Shown here: positions 1 through 10,841 of the stretch, piece by piece
Numbering within the stretch: the stretch's first letter is position 1
Layout: each line of letters opens with the position of its first letter
NCBI RefSeq assembly: GCF_004011695.2
Contig: NC_082421.1
Coordinates: 1,122,501-1,186,500 of the forward strand
DNA from: Ascochyta rabiei
Lineage: Eukaryota; Ascomycota; Dothideomycetes; Pleosporales; Didymellaceae
Length of the DNA stretch: 64,000 nucleotides
Reading direction: 5' to 3'
The notes under the pieces: model-generated
Database searches by the model: none
Told to the model about the DNA's origin: nothing
The model's input: the letters and a program-made list of their open reading frames with translations, nothing else
Program-made: the position numbers and the translations under genes

Positions 1-903
1 TAATTTGGCCAGTAGGGCCATTCCGGATCGTTTGGAGAGCACCCTGATCCTTCACTACTTTCGCTAGACACCACAGTAGTGCGAATGGCCATGCAATTAA
101 GAGGCTGCCAATGAGAGCACAAGATCCCCGCTCTTTCCCCGCAGACCTATTCCTCATGCGGCAGGTCACATTTCATTCAATTCTTCTTCCTTCCAATCCT
201 TTCAACTCATTCTCGCAATTGTACCTTTTGAGAATGCAGGGGTTCGAAACGTGACGCTTGTTCACCCCTCGATCCCAAAGGAACAAACACGAGATGACTT
301 GTTGCAATCCTATTAACCCCACCAACAAGAAATCGTTCTCTCCAACATCTGCCTCAACTATGGTTTTGTTGATTTTTACGGTATTGGAAGGTCTGAGGGT
401 AGGCTTAGACAAGCTAGCTAATGACGGCACCACCAGGTTGAAGAAGTGCTCGGATGTAACAGTTAGAAGCCGCTAGCAGAATTTGGGAAATGGGCTCAAT
501 CCGGTATATCCGATTGTCTATCAGTTTTCTGTTAGCTTTGCTGGACTTTCAGGAGTTACATTAAGTGCCGAATCATATCTAGAAAGGATGCATGTCTGTA
601 ACCGGGGCTTTTTGAGACGTGAGAACCAAGCTAGGCACATGTGAGCCACAGCAGATATGTCCATGATAAGGCGCATTCTATTCCATCAATCAGCACCTCG
701 TCAGGTTCTCGTTCTTGCCATACCTAATCAAAGACCTTATCACACTCTCCACTGCGATCACCAGCGCACTCAAGGAAGAACATCCTTACAGCGGCGAAGC
801 GAGCTTCCTGAGCAGTCTCGTATTCCCACACAGGTTTGACCACCTAACCGTCGTTTGTACGCGCCTAGCTTGGATGTGCGATGACATGTTCTAAATCTAG
901 GTA
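1..903. other. Left flank with no recognisable gene
   Basis: Open frames here are short (under about 90 codons) on both strands and none shows a recognisable domain, signal peptide or splice structure. I see no tRNA, rRNA or clear repeat. It probably represents flanking sequence of the broken HET gene to its right. Confidence 0.5.
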
Positions 904-1533
904 TTACACTGCGGTCACTGTGTGCTCATGCACATGCAGCTTGCCTCCGAAGTGGACTGCGAAGCGGTTATGCGGCAATTGGCATACCGTAATGTTCTGC
1001 ACTTTACCTGCAACTTTCCAAGACCGGTGAGTGCTCAACGAGAGTGTGACCTGCAAGTCATACACAGTCGAGGCAAACAAGCTGTGGACGAAGTAGCTGT
1101 CTGTGGATTTCATGTCAAGCCTACGCTCTGTGCCTTGCCTTGAAGTTTTGCGATGATAATGCAGGAATATGTTCGGGATTACATTGCGCCAGAGTATGTC
1201 TGGCGAAAGTAGAATGTCATCGTTTGGCGACAAGAAACATACGCTGTACTTTTCTGAATACATGGCATGGCGTAAGGAGTTCGGGTTTTCAGGACAACTT
1301 GATGGTGCAGCACACCCTAGCCGTAAGGCGGTATCCACAAAAACATAGTTTCAATACAGATAGGTCGTTCAAAGACACCATTGATGCACTGCGAAGAGCT
1401 GAAACCGGTTGTGTGCAAAAGGTGCTTGTGCTATCTGAGTCAACTTCGAGCAGACAAGTTTCGAGAAGATGTCAGAACCAACCTATGGACGTGTAGTTCG
1501 GTTCAACTTAGATAACTCTGCACGATTGCGAAT

Positions 1534-3074
1534 TTACGAGACAACGATCATTCGTTTGCTGATGAGAAAGTGTTCTCGTAGCCTCATATCAGAGCTGTAT
1601 GTCTTGGCGTGCGATACGCACTCTTCGGTCTTGCCAGACTCCAATATGGCCACGTTCCATCTCCTCTGATTTCGACCCCTAAGTTCCATGACACCGAGTC
1701 TCTTGTAGAAACTTCCTAACTTCCATACAAGCAGGCCGCAGTCGTTATGAAGCAAAATTACCTCGAGGGTTGTTGTCCGCATTAACGAGTGAATTTTTGG
1801 GTATTGTTCTGCAGACGGGGTAAGTTTGAACGACCAAGCAAAGTGCGGAGTGCAAACGGACGGTTCTTTGCCGGGCCTTTTGATGTAGTGATTCAGTCGA
1901 GCTACTATAGCAGGTTCATCATGGTTCCAAATCACGGATTGATATCGCTGTGACTGTACGATTGTAACATCTGCAGTAGTGGCCAGGTTCAAGGTATGGA
2001 ACGCTGACGCTGGGCCAAAAGAGATTGCCGTCTCTTCCTTAGCCAAAGCTCGGTTCAGGGACACAACGTCGCCATCAAAAATTTGTGTGCCGAATCTGCA
2101 CATTGTTGACCGCAGTGCTCGCTTTAGCAGCATCTTTTTCTGCTCCTGTGTCTTCCCACCAATTTGGTTTCATATTTTGTGCTTGGAAACTTTGGCTCGT
2201 ACTCAAGCGAACCATTTGGTTTTCCGAAGTCCGGGTCTGATAAGGGCGCGAATACGCGCACCAGAGAACAGGTTAAAGCTGTTCGCTCTGTCGCCGTTTG
2301 CATATCGATGCGGATCAACGTTGAGCGACTCACAGTGATTGAGTTGATCAAGGCACTACTGATTGACCCATAGATGCCTCTGTTACAGGCTCAACGTTAC
2401 AGAGATAGCATCCTCTATTGTCTGAGAAACCTCGGCAGGTAGGACAATGCTGCGTCTTCCGTCGATACAGCGCTTGACTAGGGCTCCTGGCACGCACGCG
2501 CCCCATACGTAGCTAAGTGCTACGTAAATGCGGTCCTTAGGTGCTGCAACAACCTCGCCAGTCTGACAGTCAATGACCTTTATCTGTGTAAAGCGAGACT
2601 GGCTATCCCCAGGGGCATCGAGCAGCCCTTTGCGTGGTGTTTCGAGCAATGCTATATCTAACTTCTCAAAAAGTCAAAGTCAATCGACTCTGTGCGAACC
2701 AAACGAGCTGTGAGCGGGGCAAGATCGTCGGTGTCATCGTGTCGGACGATGGGAAGTATAAGCCGCGCACGTTCGTTGTGCGAGTCGCCTGAGCGGAGTT
2801 ATGCCATAGGATAACTTTGTTTCTGACGATATGGAGAGATGTGACACTGTATGTTGACATGAACAGTATCCTCGTCGGTGTCCATGGATAGCTCATTAGC
2901 CAAAGCGGTCAGAACAAACCGGCACATGGCGCATTGAGAGTCTTTTCGTACGGAGAGTACTTCACTTGGTTTGTTGTGTATCGAGAAGCCGTGCAAAAAG
3001 CGGGTCAAGTTCAGCCTCGTGCAGCTGCAGCAAATGTCATCAGCATTCCACGGCGTCAGAGTGATCGTGTACAA
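1534..3074 (-). pseudogene. Broken HET-domain (heterokaryon incompatibility) gene
   Basis: The minus strand reads as a HET-domain protein cut into several frames. The piece at 2799-3074 is an N-terminal region with CSCTRL and CAMCRFV cysteine motifs. The piece at 2383-2649 carries the HET signature IYVALSYVWG followed by LPAEVSQTIEDAI. The next block continues in frame as a degraded LWVxQxCLDQ motif, but a TAA and a TAG interrupt it near 2345-2390. Upstream, around 2655-2670, the expected RSW..C...H...C motif reads RS-stop, so TGG has become TAG, and a frameshift follows. The piece at 1534-2133 resembles a HET-protein C-terminus (GLLVWKLGSFYKRLGVMEL). A further open frame at 904-1338 on the same strand may be its tail. 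HET proteins trigger cell death on fusion of unlike hyphae. This copy cannot encode a full protein, and the TGG-to-TAG change fits RIP. Confidence 0.75.
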
Positions 3075-4132
3075 GGACTAGCGCTCCTGTGCCGCAGTGG
3101 CGGTAGCCACAACACGCGTAGTCTCTCATGTCGATGTGGAACGTCGAGACTGAGTGAAGACTCCATCGAAGCTTGTGCCCACGCTGGTAGAGAGGGGGTG
3201 GCATGCAGGCTGATTCAGCCTCGTGACTTAGACTCGACGACTCTACTTAGCGGCCAGGTACGGTACGGTACGCGACGGACACTCCGAACAGTTTCCATTG
3301 TGTTGTTTTGCGTTGTGCAGTTGAGCCTGGACTTGCTGGTTATTCCCTCTGACCATATGATACAGTCGTGCGTGGCTCCTGAAGCTTACAAGCTTCGATT
3401 CGATCATCTTTCTAGACGAAGAGGCCGTTTCGGCCAGCTCAAGATCTGCGTTGCAATGCACGAACCGTACGAGCTGTGCGTATCAACGTTATTGTTACCC
3501 TCGTTGTTACCTACTGTTACTGATGCTGAGTGATAATCTTCTCCACAATCTCCCCGCTAGCGCGCCACTGATAAGACCAACCTCGATGCAGGGCCGTCAG
3601 GCACCGGAACCACATGCACGTTTCACTCGCAGCTGACTGGCCGCACCGCCGCCGATCAACATGAGGCTCGAAACAGCGCGCCGTGTGACCAGTTGCGGCG
3701 TGATGCCTAGCACTGCGCCCTGAGTGGCTGTGACGCCCGTCCTTCGATACATCAACGCTGCAGTCCCAATCTCAGGCCTCTCCATCTCACTGCCTATGAA
3801 CGCATAGCTTCGACCTTTTCTGACCGAAACTCCACCGTACTACCTGCTAGAGCCGGTAATTACACATCGACCTTCCGCATCGACGAGTAGTCCGCCACCT
3901 CCACCGGTGACGACGCACGAATCAGAACCCCGAACGTGAAAGCGTGAAGGAACAGCTGCCGCTATGGGAGAGGCTCGCCCCGTAAAGCTTGAGGTACCTG
4001 CCGAGGCTACTGCAAGCAAGCACTCTCAATATGCCCGTCATGCTAGACTCGGGCGAGTTGCTGGACTCTTTTGTCGCTGCTCGGGTACAAAGCGCTGGTG
4101 TGCCCTCAGCTGTAGATGCGATATCGACCGCC
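3075..4132. other. Intergenic region between HET remnant and RNase T2 gene
   Basis: Divergent upstream regions of the HET remnant and the RNase T2 gene. Open frames (up to 199 codons at 2934-3533, plus strand) run antisense to or away from real genes and show no recognisable domain. Nothing else is seen. Confidence 0.4.
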
Positions 4133-5411
4133 ATGCCTTCCCTCAGGACGATTGGAAAGCTCGCGCTCGGTGGTGCACAGCTTGTGTTGGCACAGGGCGC
4201 TGTCAACCCGTTCCAGTCTTGCTCGAATCCACAGTTGAGTTGTCACAACACGACAGCGGTGGAGAACTTGTGCTGCTTCAATGCCCCCGGTGGACAGCTG
4301 CTGCAGACGCAGTTCTGGGACACCCACCCAGTGACCGGTCCGGTCGACAGCTGGACGCTGCACGGTCTGTGGTACGTTGAAACCCAAAACCAAACCACAC
4401 CACACACCACACAGCAGAAGCTAACAGAAACTAACCAGGCCTGACCGTTGCGACGGTACCTACGACGCAAACTGCGACGCTTCGCGCTCGTACTCCAACA
4501 TCTCGGCGATCCTCAAATCCTTCGGCGCAGACGACACCCTCTCGTTCATGCAGACATACTGGAAAGATTACCAAGGCAACGACGAGTCCTTCTGGTACCA
4601 CGAGTGGAGCAAGCACGGCACTTGCATCAGCACACTCGAGCCAGAATGTTACACCGAGCACAAGCCCACCGAAGAGGTCGTCGACTACTTCAACCGCGCT
4701 GTGTCGCTCTATAAGACACTGCCCAGCTATGAGTGGCTTGCTGCTGCGGGTATCACACCCAGCAGCTCGCAGACCTACACATTCCAGGCCATCCAAGATG
4801 CACTGGCTGCAAAGCGCCCCGGTGTTGAAGTCACGCTAGGCTGCAAGTCCGGCGAGCTGAATGAGATCTGGTACCACTACGATGTCCGTGGCTCGCTGCA
4901 GACGGGCGAGTTTGTTCCCACAAACCCGGACGGCACCAAGTCAACTTGCCCAAAGACTGGAATCAAGTACCTTCCCAAGGGCGCCAGCCAGCCTACAGCG
5001 ACGAGCACTACCGTTGGTGGCCCAGCGCCTACCAGTACCTCTGCGCCAGGCACCCCTTTCAGCGGCAAGGGGTACCTGAACGTCCAAGTCGGCGGCGCAA
5101 ACAAGGGCTGTATCATTAGCAAGGGGACCTGGTACACGACAGGCACCTGTGCGACATTCACCGCAGCCAATCTCGACGACGGCTTCACACTGACCAGCTC
5201 AAAGGGCAAGTGCGGTATCGTCGGCGGTGCGCTTACTTGCGACACAAGCGTGAGCAGCGGAACTGGCTTCACTGCCGTTGACAGCAGTCTCGCAGCTGGC
5301 GGAAACGCAGTTTGGAGCGCAGACAAGGCTGCGAGCGGAAGTACGCAGGTCCCGGTTTACGCTGGAGGGGATCATGCACAGCAGTTTGCTCTGACGTGGC
5401 AGAGCGCGTAG
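4133..5411 (+). CDS. Secreted ribonuclease T2 with C-terminal extension
   Basis: Two exons, 4133-4371 and 4439-5411, give 403 residues. I chose the ATG at 4133 because it directly opens a signal peptide (MPSLRTIGKLALGGAQLVLA) before the mature AVNPFQSC... start. RNase T2 cleaves single-stranded RNA through a 2',3'-cyclic phosphate. The two catalytic blocks are visible: HGLW/PDRCDG (CAS I) and FWYHEWSKHGTC (CAS II). Exon 1 ends inside the tryptophan codon of CAS I (donor GTACGT at 4372, acceptor AG at 4437-4438 after CTAAC). Many cysteines suggest a disulfide-bonded secreted enzyme. After a Thr/Ser/Pro-rich linker around residue 250 there is a C-terminal domain of about 110 residues (GKGYLNVQVGGANKGCI onward), as in other fungal T2 enzymes. 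Likely roles are nutrient RNA salvage or stress; the role is inferred. Confidence 0.93.
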
Positions 5412-5471
5412 AAAGTATCAGTTCGTAGAGTCTCCGGGTATCCAACGCCTTAGCAATGCATATCACAACCT

Positions 5472-6597
5472 TCAGTTACCTTCGGAATTTGTCAACCTGA
5501 CGGACTTTCTCCTTCCACTTTTGCGCAGAAACTCTCCAGAGTGTAGCTGCAACAGCGTAAATGCCTCCACGCTGTCATCCTTCCTCTTCAGCGGGTTTGA
5601 CTTGCTACCTGAGGTCTTCTTACCGCCTTTGATGACTTTCCGCGCCACGCCGCGCGTAGTAGCTTGCGGCTTCGCTTTCATCTTGGGTTTGGGTAGGCTT
5701 TTTGACGGAGTGTCGGGCATGCTTGCATCGCTTTGGGAGACCATAGAAACACTTTGGACCTGCTGGAGTTAGCTGTGCTGGGTTCGAAACAACTGATGGC
5801 ACTCACATCGATATCCATACCCTTGTCCCGGTCCGACAGATCGGATGGAGCAGAGGACAGCGTAGAAGTAGTAGACGCCGGGCTTGCGGTATGCGCTTCA
5901 GCCGCAGATTCTGTTGGACTTTCAGGTGGCGTGTCTGGCATCTTCAAATTACTAGCCTCTTTCTTCTCTGGGCGTGATATTCGAGACAGCTTGTAATGTT
6001 CAATGAGGCTCGGTTCGGTTCCCGCGTGCTTGATGATGCTCTTGAGTTTGCCCACGACAGTGCTTTCGTCGTGGTATCTGGCGACGATTTCACTCTGTGA
6101 TACAGTTGAGAGCTTGTCTTGCGGCACCTTGGTGTTCCGCTTACGACAGTTGATGGAGGAGGATGCGGTAAACAATTCTTTCCCCTCTGTGAGTCGATCA
6201 TCAATCGTACCAGCCGCAATGCTATTTCGCTTGGGACATGGTGTGTCTAGTTCGAGCACTTCTCTGTCTATGGATATGACGGCCCTATCGATGTCGAGGG
6301 TCTGCACCTGATCTTCGATTGTATCTTCTTCCTGGGCGCTGTCATGACAGTCGTCAGAGAACATGGGAGGTAACGGTGTAGGAGCGCGCGCTTCAGGAAC
6401 ATAGCAATTGAACTTGCGGTATACTATACACAGGTTAGACACAGTCGAGTCAAGGGTAACAGGGCCTACCTACCGCCCTGATCATCGGTGAAGCCGTCTG
6501 AGTCCCACTTGTATCTGCCATCGTAGAATGCGCGAGACCTCTCACTGATCGCCACGTCAACCGGTAGACGGGGCTGCAGGTTGATAGTTGCGTCCAT
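5472..6597 (-). CDS. Unidentified basic, Ser-rich, probably nuclear protein
   Basis: Three exons on the minus strand, 6474-6597, 5807-6423 and 5472-5762, join in frame to 343 residues. Introns of 50 and 44 nt have good donors (GTAGGT, GTGAGT) and AG acceptors. The chosen start is the ATG at 6597 (MDATINLQPRLPVDVAISER). I recognise no domain. The middle is acidic and Ser/Thr/Pro-rich (MPDTPPESPTES, TLSSAPSDLSDRDKG). The C-terminus is strongly basic (PKPKMKAKPQATTRG, KGGKKTSGSKSNPLKRKDD), suggesting nuclear localisation and nucleic-acid or histone contact. The DTP-S motif MPDTP occurs twice (end of exon 2 region and exon 3). It lies convergent to the RNase T2 gene, only 60 bp from that stop codon, so the 3' UTRs probably overlap. 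Confidence 0.65.
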
Positions 6598-7418
6598 GCT
6601 GTAATTTGAGGAGTGAGCTTGTTGGTGCACAGCTATGATGTTTTTGTCGTTTATGTGAGCAGTATAGAGAGCAGGGAGTGTGTGCAAACAAGCAGTCACA
6701 CTAGGCGAAGCTGCGAGGGAAAGAGCGGTCGAACACTCACTCAACATAGGTTCGCTCTCACCCGAGAACCCAAGCACGAGAGATTTGACCTGCACGTCAC
6801 CATGGAGGATGTTGAGGATATGATATTCTCGTTTGTCAGCTCATCCAGCACCTGCATCGGCAACAATAGATTCAAGCGCCAGTGACCCAGAATATCGATT
6901 GCAGCGTGGAGAGGACGTTAGAGAGAGAGCAAAACGAAGAGTCTGATTCAAAGTTCCACGCTTCTTGAGAAATGAACTAAACATGGGAATAACGCTTTAC
7001 CCAACCTTGCTGAGTATAGACACGCTGAACATGTAGAGAAACACACAAAACGTCATCTTGGCGAACATAGGCAGCCAACCAAAGCAGCAGACAGGGCTCA
7101 TGGCTGGTATCGTACAAAGACCTAGAACTGAAAGCTGGCAATATACCGAACTTACAGCATGTGGAGCAGGACCGGCGTATTGCTTTCACTGCTGTAATAA
7201 GAAACAACAACCAGAAACCTCGCCAAGTGCGCACTCTTGAAGGAACGCTTTGGCGGATGTGGTAAAGACCAGACATAGAGGAGACGTTGGCAGATCAATG
7301 ACATCTAGAAAAACGGGATTGTGTTGAGTTGGATTTGCTGCACGCTCCATTGAGTCGTCCTGGCCCATGGTATCGCGTGACACAATCTCGGCGGTAGAAA
7401 TGGCGGCTAGCTTCACAA
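6598..7418. other. Intergenic region without a supported gene
   Basis: Lies upstream of the unidentified gene at 5472-6597 and downstream of HPC2. Minus-strand open frames at 6977-7276 and 7186-7416 have no recognisable features and probably lie in HPC2 3' UTR and the promoter of the next gene. Confidence 0.4.
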
Positions 7419-9347
7419 CTACCCAATCGGGGCAGCTGAACTTGTTGTGACAGGCTGTTTGGCAATCGACTCGCCCATTTTCTCCCGTGCGATCTTCTCT
7501 TGTTCCATCGCAGCGCGGTCTGCCTTGGTGACGCGAGGTTTACGAACGGTGGAACCGCCACGGGAACCTGGGCCACCACCGCGACCACGACCCCTGCCCG
7601 AAGTCTCACCTCGCGTCGTGCCGCCGCGCCCACGGCCCCTACCGCGTCTAACGGTACCGTCGGCCCTATATGAAGTCAGTATAGTGTATCGCAAGCGAAG
7701 CGTTTTGACAACGTACCTCTCCACAGCAGGCTTCTCTTCAGTCACGAGAGGACCGCTGTACACGAAGAAGCCATCCTTGGCCATGAGCGCCTGCTGCTCC
7801 CAAGCTAGTTCTGTGTCGTCGATGAAGTCGTCTTCTTTGTCATAATCCTCCTGCTTTCTCTTGCGCCGCTTCTTACCACCGTTTTCGGTCGCAGAAGCAT
7901 TGTCATCCATGCCACCCATCTCCACATTGCTCTCATTCTCAGACAAATCGACTGACATGTCGTCAGTGGAAACACCACCTGCAGCCCGCTCAAGAGCAGC
8001 ACCAGCGGCCTTCATCTGGCGTTGGCGTTCTTGTCGGGCGGCAATGCGAGGATGAAGCGCAGCGAAACCATACCTCTTCTCGATCTCCAGAGCAACGTTG
8101 ATCGTAGTGTTCTGTCGCCCCTTGAGATCGAAGGTCAGGTAAATGTTCGGTGCGCTCGGAGCTTCGGCGGTGCTGTTGGTGTTGGTTGTCGCAGGCCCAA
8201 AGGGAGTACCAGAAAGTAGACCACTACCAGTCGGCAAAGGTGGTGGAGCCTCTTTCTGACGAGCAGACTTTGTGGGCGGGGTCGGTGCGCTTTGGCTTGC
8301 GGGTGTCCCGTTCGTGGTTGGTGTTACCTTTGGTGCAGATGCCATTATCGGGTTTGTGAGCTCAGAATCAACCTCCATCGGCGCAGGTCCTGTTGGCGCG
8401 GCGGTGTAGGGCAGATGCTGTGGTGTTAGCTGCTGCTGCTGTTGCTGCTGCTGTTGCTGCGGCTGTTGTTGATGTTGTTGTTGTGGAGGTGGAGGTGGAG
8501 CTGAGAAGTCTTGCGAAGGAAGGAGCGGCCCAGGTCGCGCGTGGAAGCTGGCCGGGGATTGCGGGGCAGATGTTATGGATGCATGCTGTTGTAGCTTCAC
8601 TGGCTGTGTGAAGAAAGAATTGCTAGCAGAGGGCGGGTCGATCAGACTGGTGATGGATGGCGATGCACTTGCGCGGTTGATTGGAGGGGAGATGGGCGGC
8701 GGCGGCGGCGGCGGCGCGCTTGCTGGAATTTGTGGTTTGTCCTCCATGATACCGCCTCGAATAGGGTCGTATCGTTGCCCTGAACTGGACGGGCGTGGTG
8801 TTGAGGGTGCGACATTAATATGGGAAAGGTTGGGGTTGCTGTGAAGTGTGGGCTCTTGACTGCCCATTACGCGAGAAGCTTGCGTAATCGCAGGAGAGTG
8901 CTCTGGCTGTTGCGAGGTTGGTACTGGTTCTGCAGGTCTGGGTTGCGGTGTGGGCGAGTTCTGTACGATTGGTTTCTCATCAACGACCTGTACTGGCTGC
9001 GCAGCCTGCGCTTCTATAGAAGCCTTTGCTCTCCTTTTGCGCACAGGGCCTGCACTCTGATCCTTCGGCTCCACAGGTTTGCGAGGCTTTCGGGTTTTCT
9101 TCTCTGGCTCTGGCACAGCTGGGTCCTTTGATTTTGGTTTTGGCCCTGGCTTTTTGCGTGGCTGTCCAGAAGCTGTGAGGCCTCGTGGTGCTGGTGATGT
9201 CGCGTTTGCAGGGGTTGGCGTGCTAACGTTTGCAGGTCCAACACCAACACCAGTACCGGACACTCGAACTGTGGATGTGGGCGTGCCTTCAGGCGAGTGC
9301 GGGGGCGAGCTCAAACTCCCAGGCGAGGATGCATCGTTGGCATCCAT
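7419..9347 (-). CDS. HPC2: HIR histone-chaperone complex subunit (HPC2/ubinuclein-like)
   Basis: A 625-residue protein after removing a likely 51-nt intron at 7666-7716 (GTACGT...ATATAG). That intron is in frame and stop-free, so an unspliced 642-residue form is also open. The diagnostic region is the HUN/Hpc2-related domain at about residues 495-545: EDYDKEDDFIDDTELAWEQ followed by KDGFFVYSGPLV, which closely matches the conserved core of HPC2 and ubinuclein. The family scaffolds the HIR/HIRA complex that deposits H3-H4 independently of replication. The N-terminal 400 residues are disordered: an AT-hook-like GQPRKKPGPKPKSK stretch, Pro-rich runs and a polyglutamine tract. After the HUN core comes an RGRGRGRGG basic tail, which could bind nucleic acid. 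The start at 9347 opens MDANDASSPGSL and no upstream ATG continues the frame. Confidence 0.88.
   Translation of the reverse strand: MDANDASSPGSLSSPPHSPEGTPTSTVRVSGTGVGVGPANVSTPTPANATSPAPRGLTASGQPRKKPGPKPKSKDPAVPEPEKKTRKPRKPVEPKDQSAGPVRKRRAKASIEAQAAQPVQVVDEKPIVQNSPTPQPRPAEPVPTSQQPEHSPAITQASRVMGSQEPTLHSNPNLSHINVAPSTPRPSSSGQRYDPIRGGIMEDKPQIPASAPPPPPPPISPPINRASASPSITSLIDPPSASNSFFTQPVKLQQHASITSAPQSPASFHARPGPLLPSQDFSAPPPPPQQQHQQQPQQQQQQQQQQLTPQHLPYTAAPTGPAPMEVDSELTNPIMASAPKVTPTTNGTPASQSAPTPPTKSARQKEAPPPLPTGSGLLSGTPFGPATTNTNSTAEAPSAPNIYLTFDLKGRQNTTINVALEIEKRYGFAALHPRIAARQERQRQMKAAGAALERAAGGVSTDDMSVDLSENESNVEMGGMDDNASATENGGKKRRKRKQEDYDKEDDFIDDTELAWEQQALMAKDGFFVYSGPLVTEEKPAVERYVVKTLRLRYTILTSYRADGTVRRGRGRGRGGTTRGETSGRGRGRGGGPGSRGGSTVRKPRVTKADRAAMEQEKIAREKMGESIAKQPVTTSSAAPIG
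8429..8485 (-). repeat. CAG/CAA tract encoding polyglutamine in HPC2
   Basis: A run of CTG/TTG triplets on the plus strand (CAG/CAA on the coding strand) encodes about 17 glutamines with a few interruptions (QQQQHQQQPQQQQQQ), beside an eight-residue polyproline stretch. Mixed CAG/CAA codons suggest moderate stability. Length may vary among strains. Confidence 0.85.
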
Positions 9348-10841
9348 AGCTGCAGAAAACCGAGTAGGTTCAGCCCCAGAAAACCGCCAGCCTGTTGTGT
9401 CAAATATTCACGAATGTGATACCTGAATCTCGTACACAACGACAGTTATTTCGAACGCAAGTCAGGGGTGCATGTAGCGCGAGCAGCTGTGTGGCAGATT
9501 GCTGGCTGAGCGGGCAGGCGAAGTCAACACCAAAAGTTGCGAACGGCGCTGTATCGCAACAGTGGTCGCGAACACCAAAGTCGATGTGCAGCCGAGTGGC
9601 GGGCCGGGGAAGAACTGAAAGGGAACGTGTTGCACGGAGGGGAACGCGAGGTTTCAAGCCCTAATTACGGTTTGATGGAGGCGACCAGAGCAAGTGCGAT
9701 ATTGATGAAATGGGAGTCGCAGCTGGCAGAAATTGTACAGGCAGAGAAAGAGAAAAGGAGAGGAAAGAAGCGTAGACGTTTGTCCGGTGCTGAATGGGGG
9801 CTTCAGGTATGAAGAGCGATTTGGCACATGGGCCAAAGCGCAAGGTTACGACGAGGAAAATCGCTTTACGCCAACGACTGTCTCCCCGGACTGGGCAGCC
9901 GCTGTTCAGTCTGTAAATGAGACCCTGGGAGTTCGCTGCCGACGGACCCTTCTGACATGCGGCTGTCGGCGTGTCTAACTCGATGTTCGCCGAGTTTGAG
10001 CTCGCCATGATGGACTCGAGCGCAGCTCGCGTTTGGTGATGACTGTCAATTGTTTGGGGTTTTGAGGTCGGCGCTTCAGTCTGGCCCTTTCAGACCATGC
10101 TGTAAGGGGAACTGAGGTGTCTTCCTCATCGAGCAACTGGCGCGATCGACCATTATTTCTACGTACCAAGACGTGCTCGCGAACATGAGCTGTGCGAACA
10201 TCTTGATGCGTGGCTAGCTGCACTGTGAAATCAAGTTACTGTGGTTGCTGCACGGTCAAGGAGTCCCTTCACTTGAAAGACGAGCGACAAGCTTGTGTCT
10301 CTGAATGTCATGTTGCCCATGGGAGTCGGGACGTGGTTGATCCCAACGGTCGGGTTTACCAGGGACCCACTTTTCGTTTGGATCCTCGCGCCTTATTACG
10401 CGAAGCGGACAGGGCTGTTCCTAGCCATCCGATCTTGGTCTAGGAATTAAAGCTGCGCGCCGCCCGACTTCCGAGCGACGAGCAGCATGCAATTCTCTCT
10501 CAGCAAGCTGCGTCTGTCGTGCAGAACGACTTGCCTGCATGAGCGATGAGGAGAAACAAAGGCGTCAATATTTTTTATCGTGGGCGGTCTAAGACAAGAT
10601 GAAACATGCACTACCGATCGCATGCACGAAAGTCACGGCCGATCATACATGGTCGAAAACGTGAACATTCATCTTCGTGGATTGGAAACTAGATATCACT
10701 GCAAAGCGGTCATACAACAGACCCGATGCGCAAGAACGCCGTATAACTCCGTCCCGGCCCTGCAACGCCAATGGGAGTATATGCAAGAATACAGAAACAA
10801 TGATACATCAACTTTTCATAGTGACGAGATAGTTGATCATA
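9348..10841. other. Intergenic region, HPC2 promoter and NOP58 3' side
   Basis: About 1.5 kb with only short overlapping open frames and no recognisable protein, tRNA or repeat. It holds the HPC2 promoter at its left end and the 3' flank of NOP58 at its right end. Confidence 0.45.

Noticed and set aside
2934..3533. Plus-strand frame of 199 codons
   Set aside because: Overlaps the HET remnant in antisense and has no recognisable motif; the HET signature supports the minus strand.
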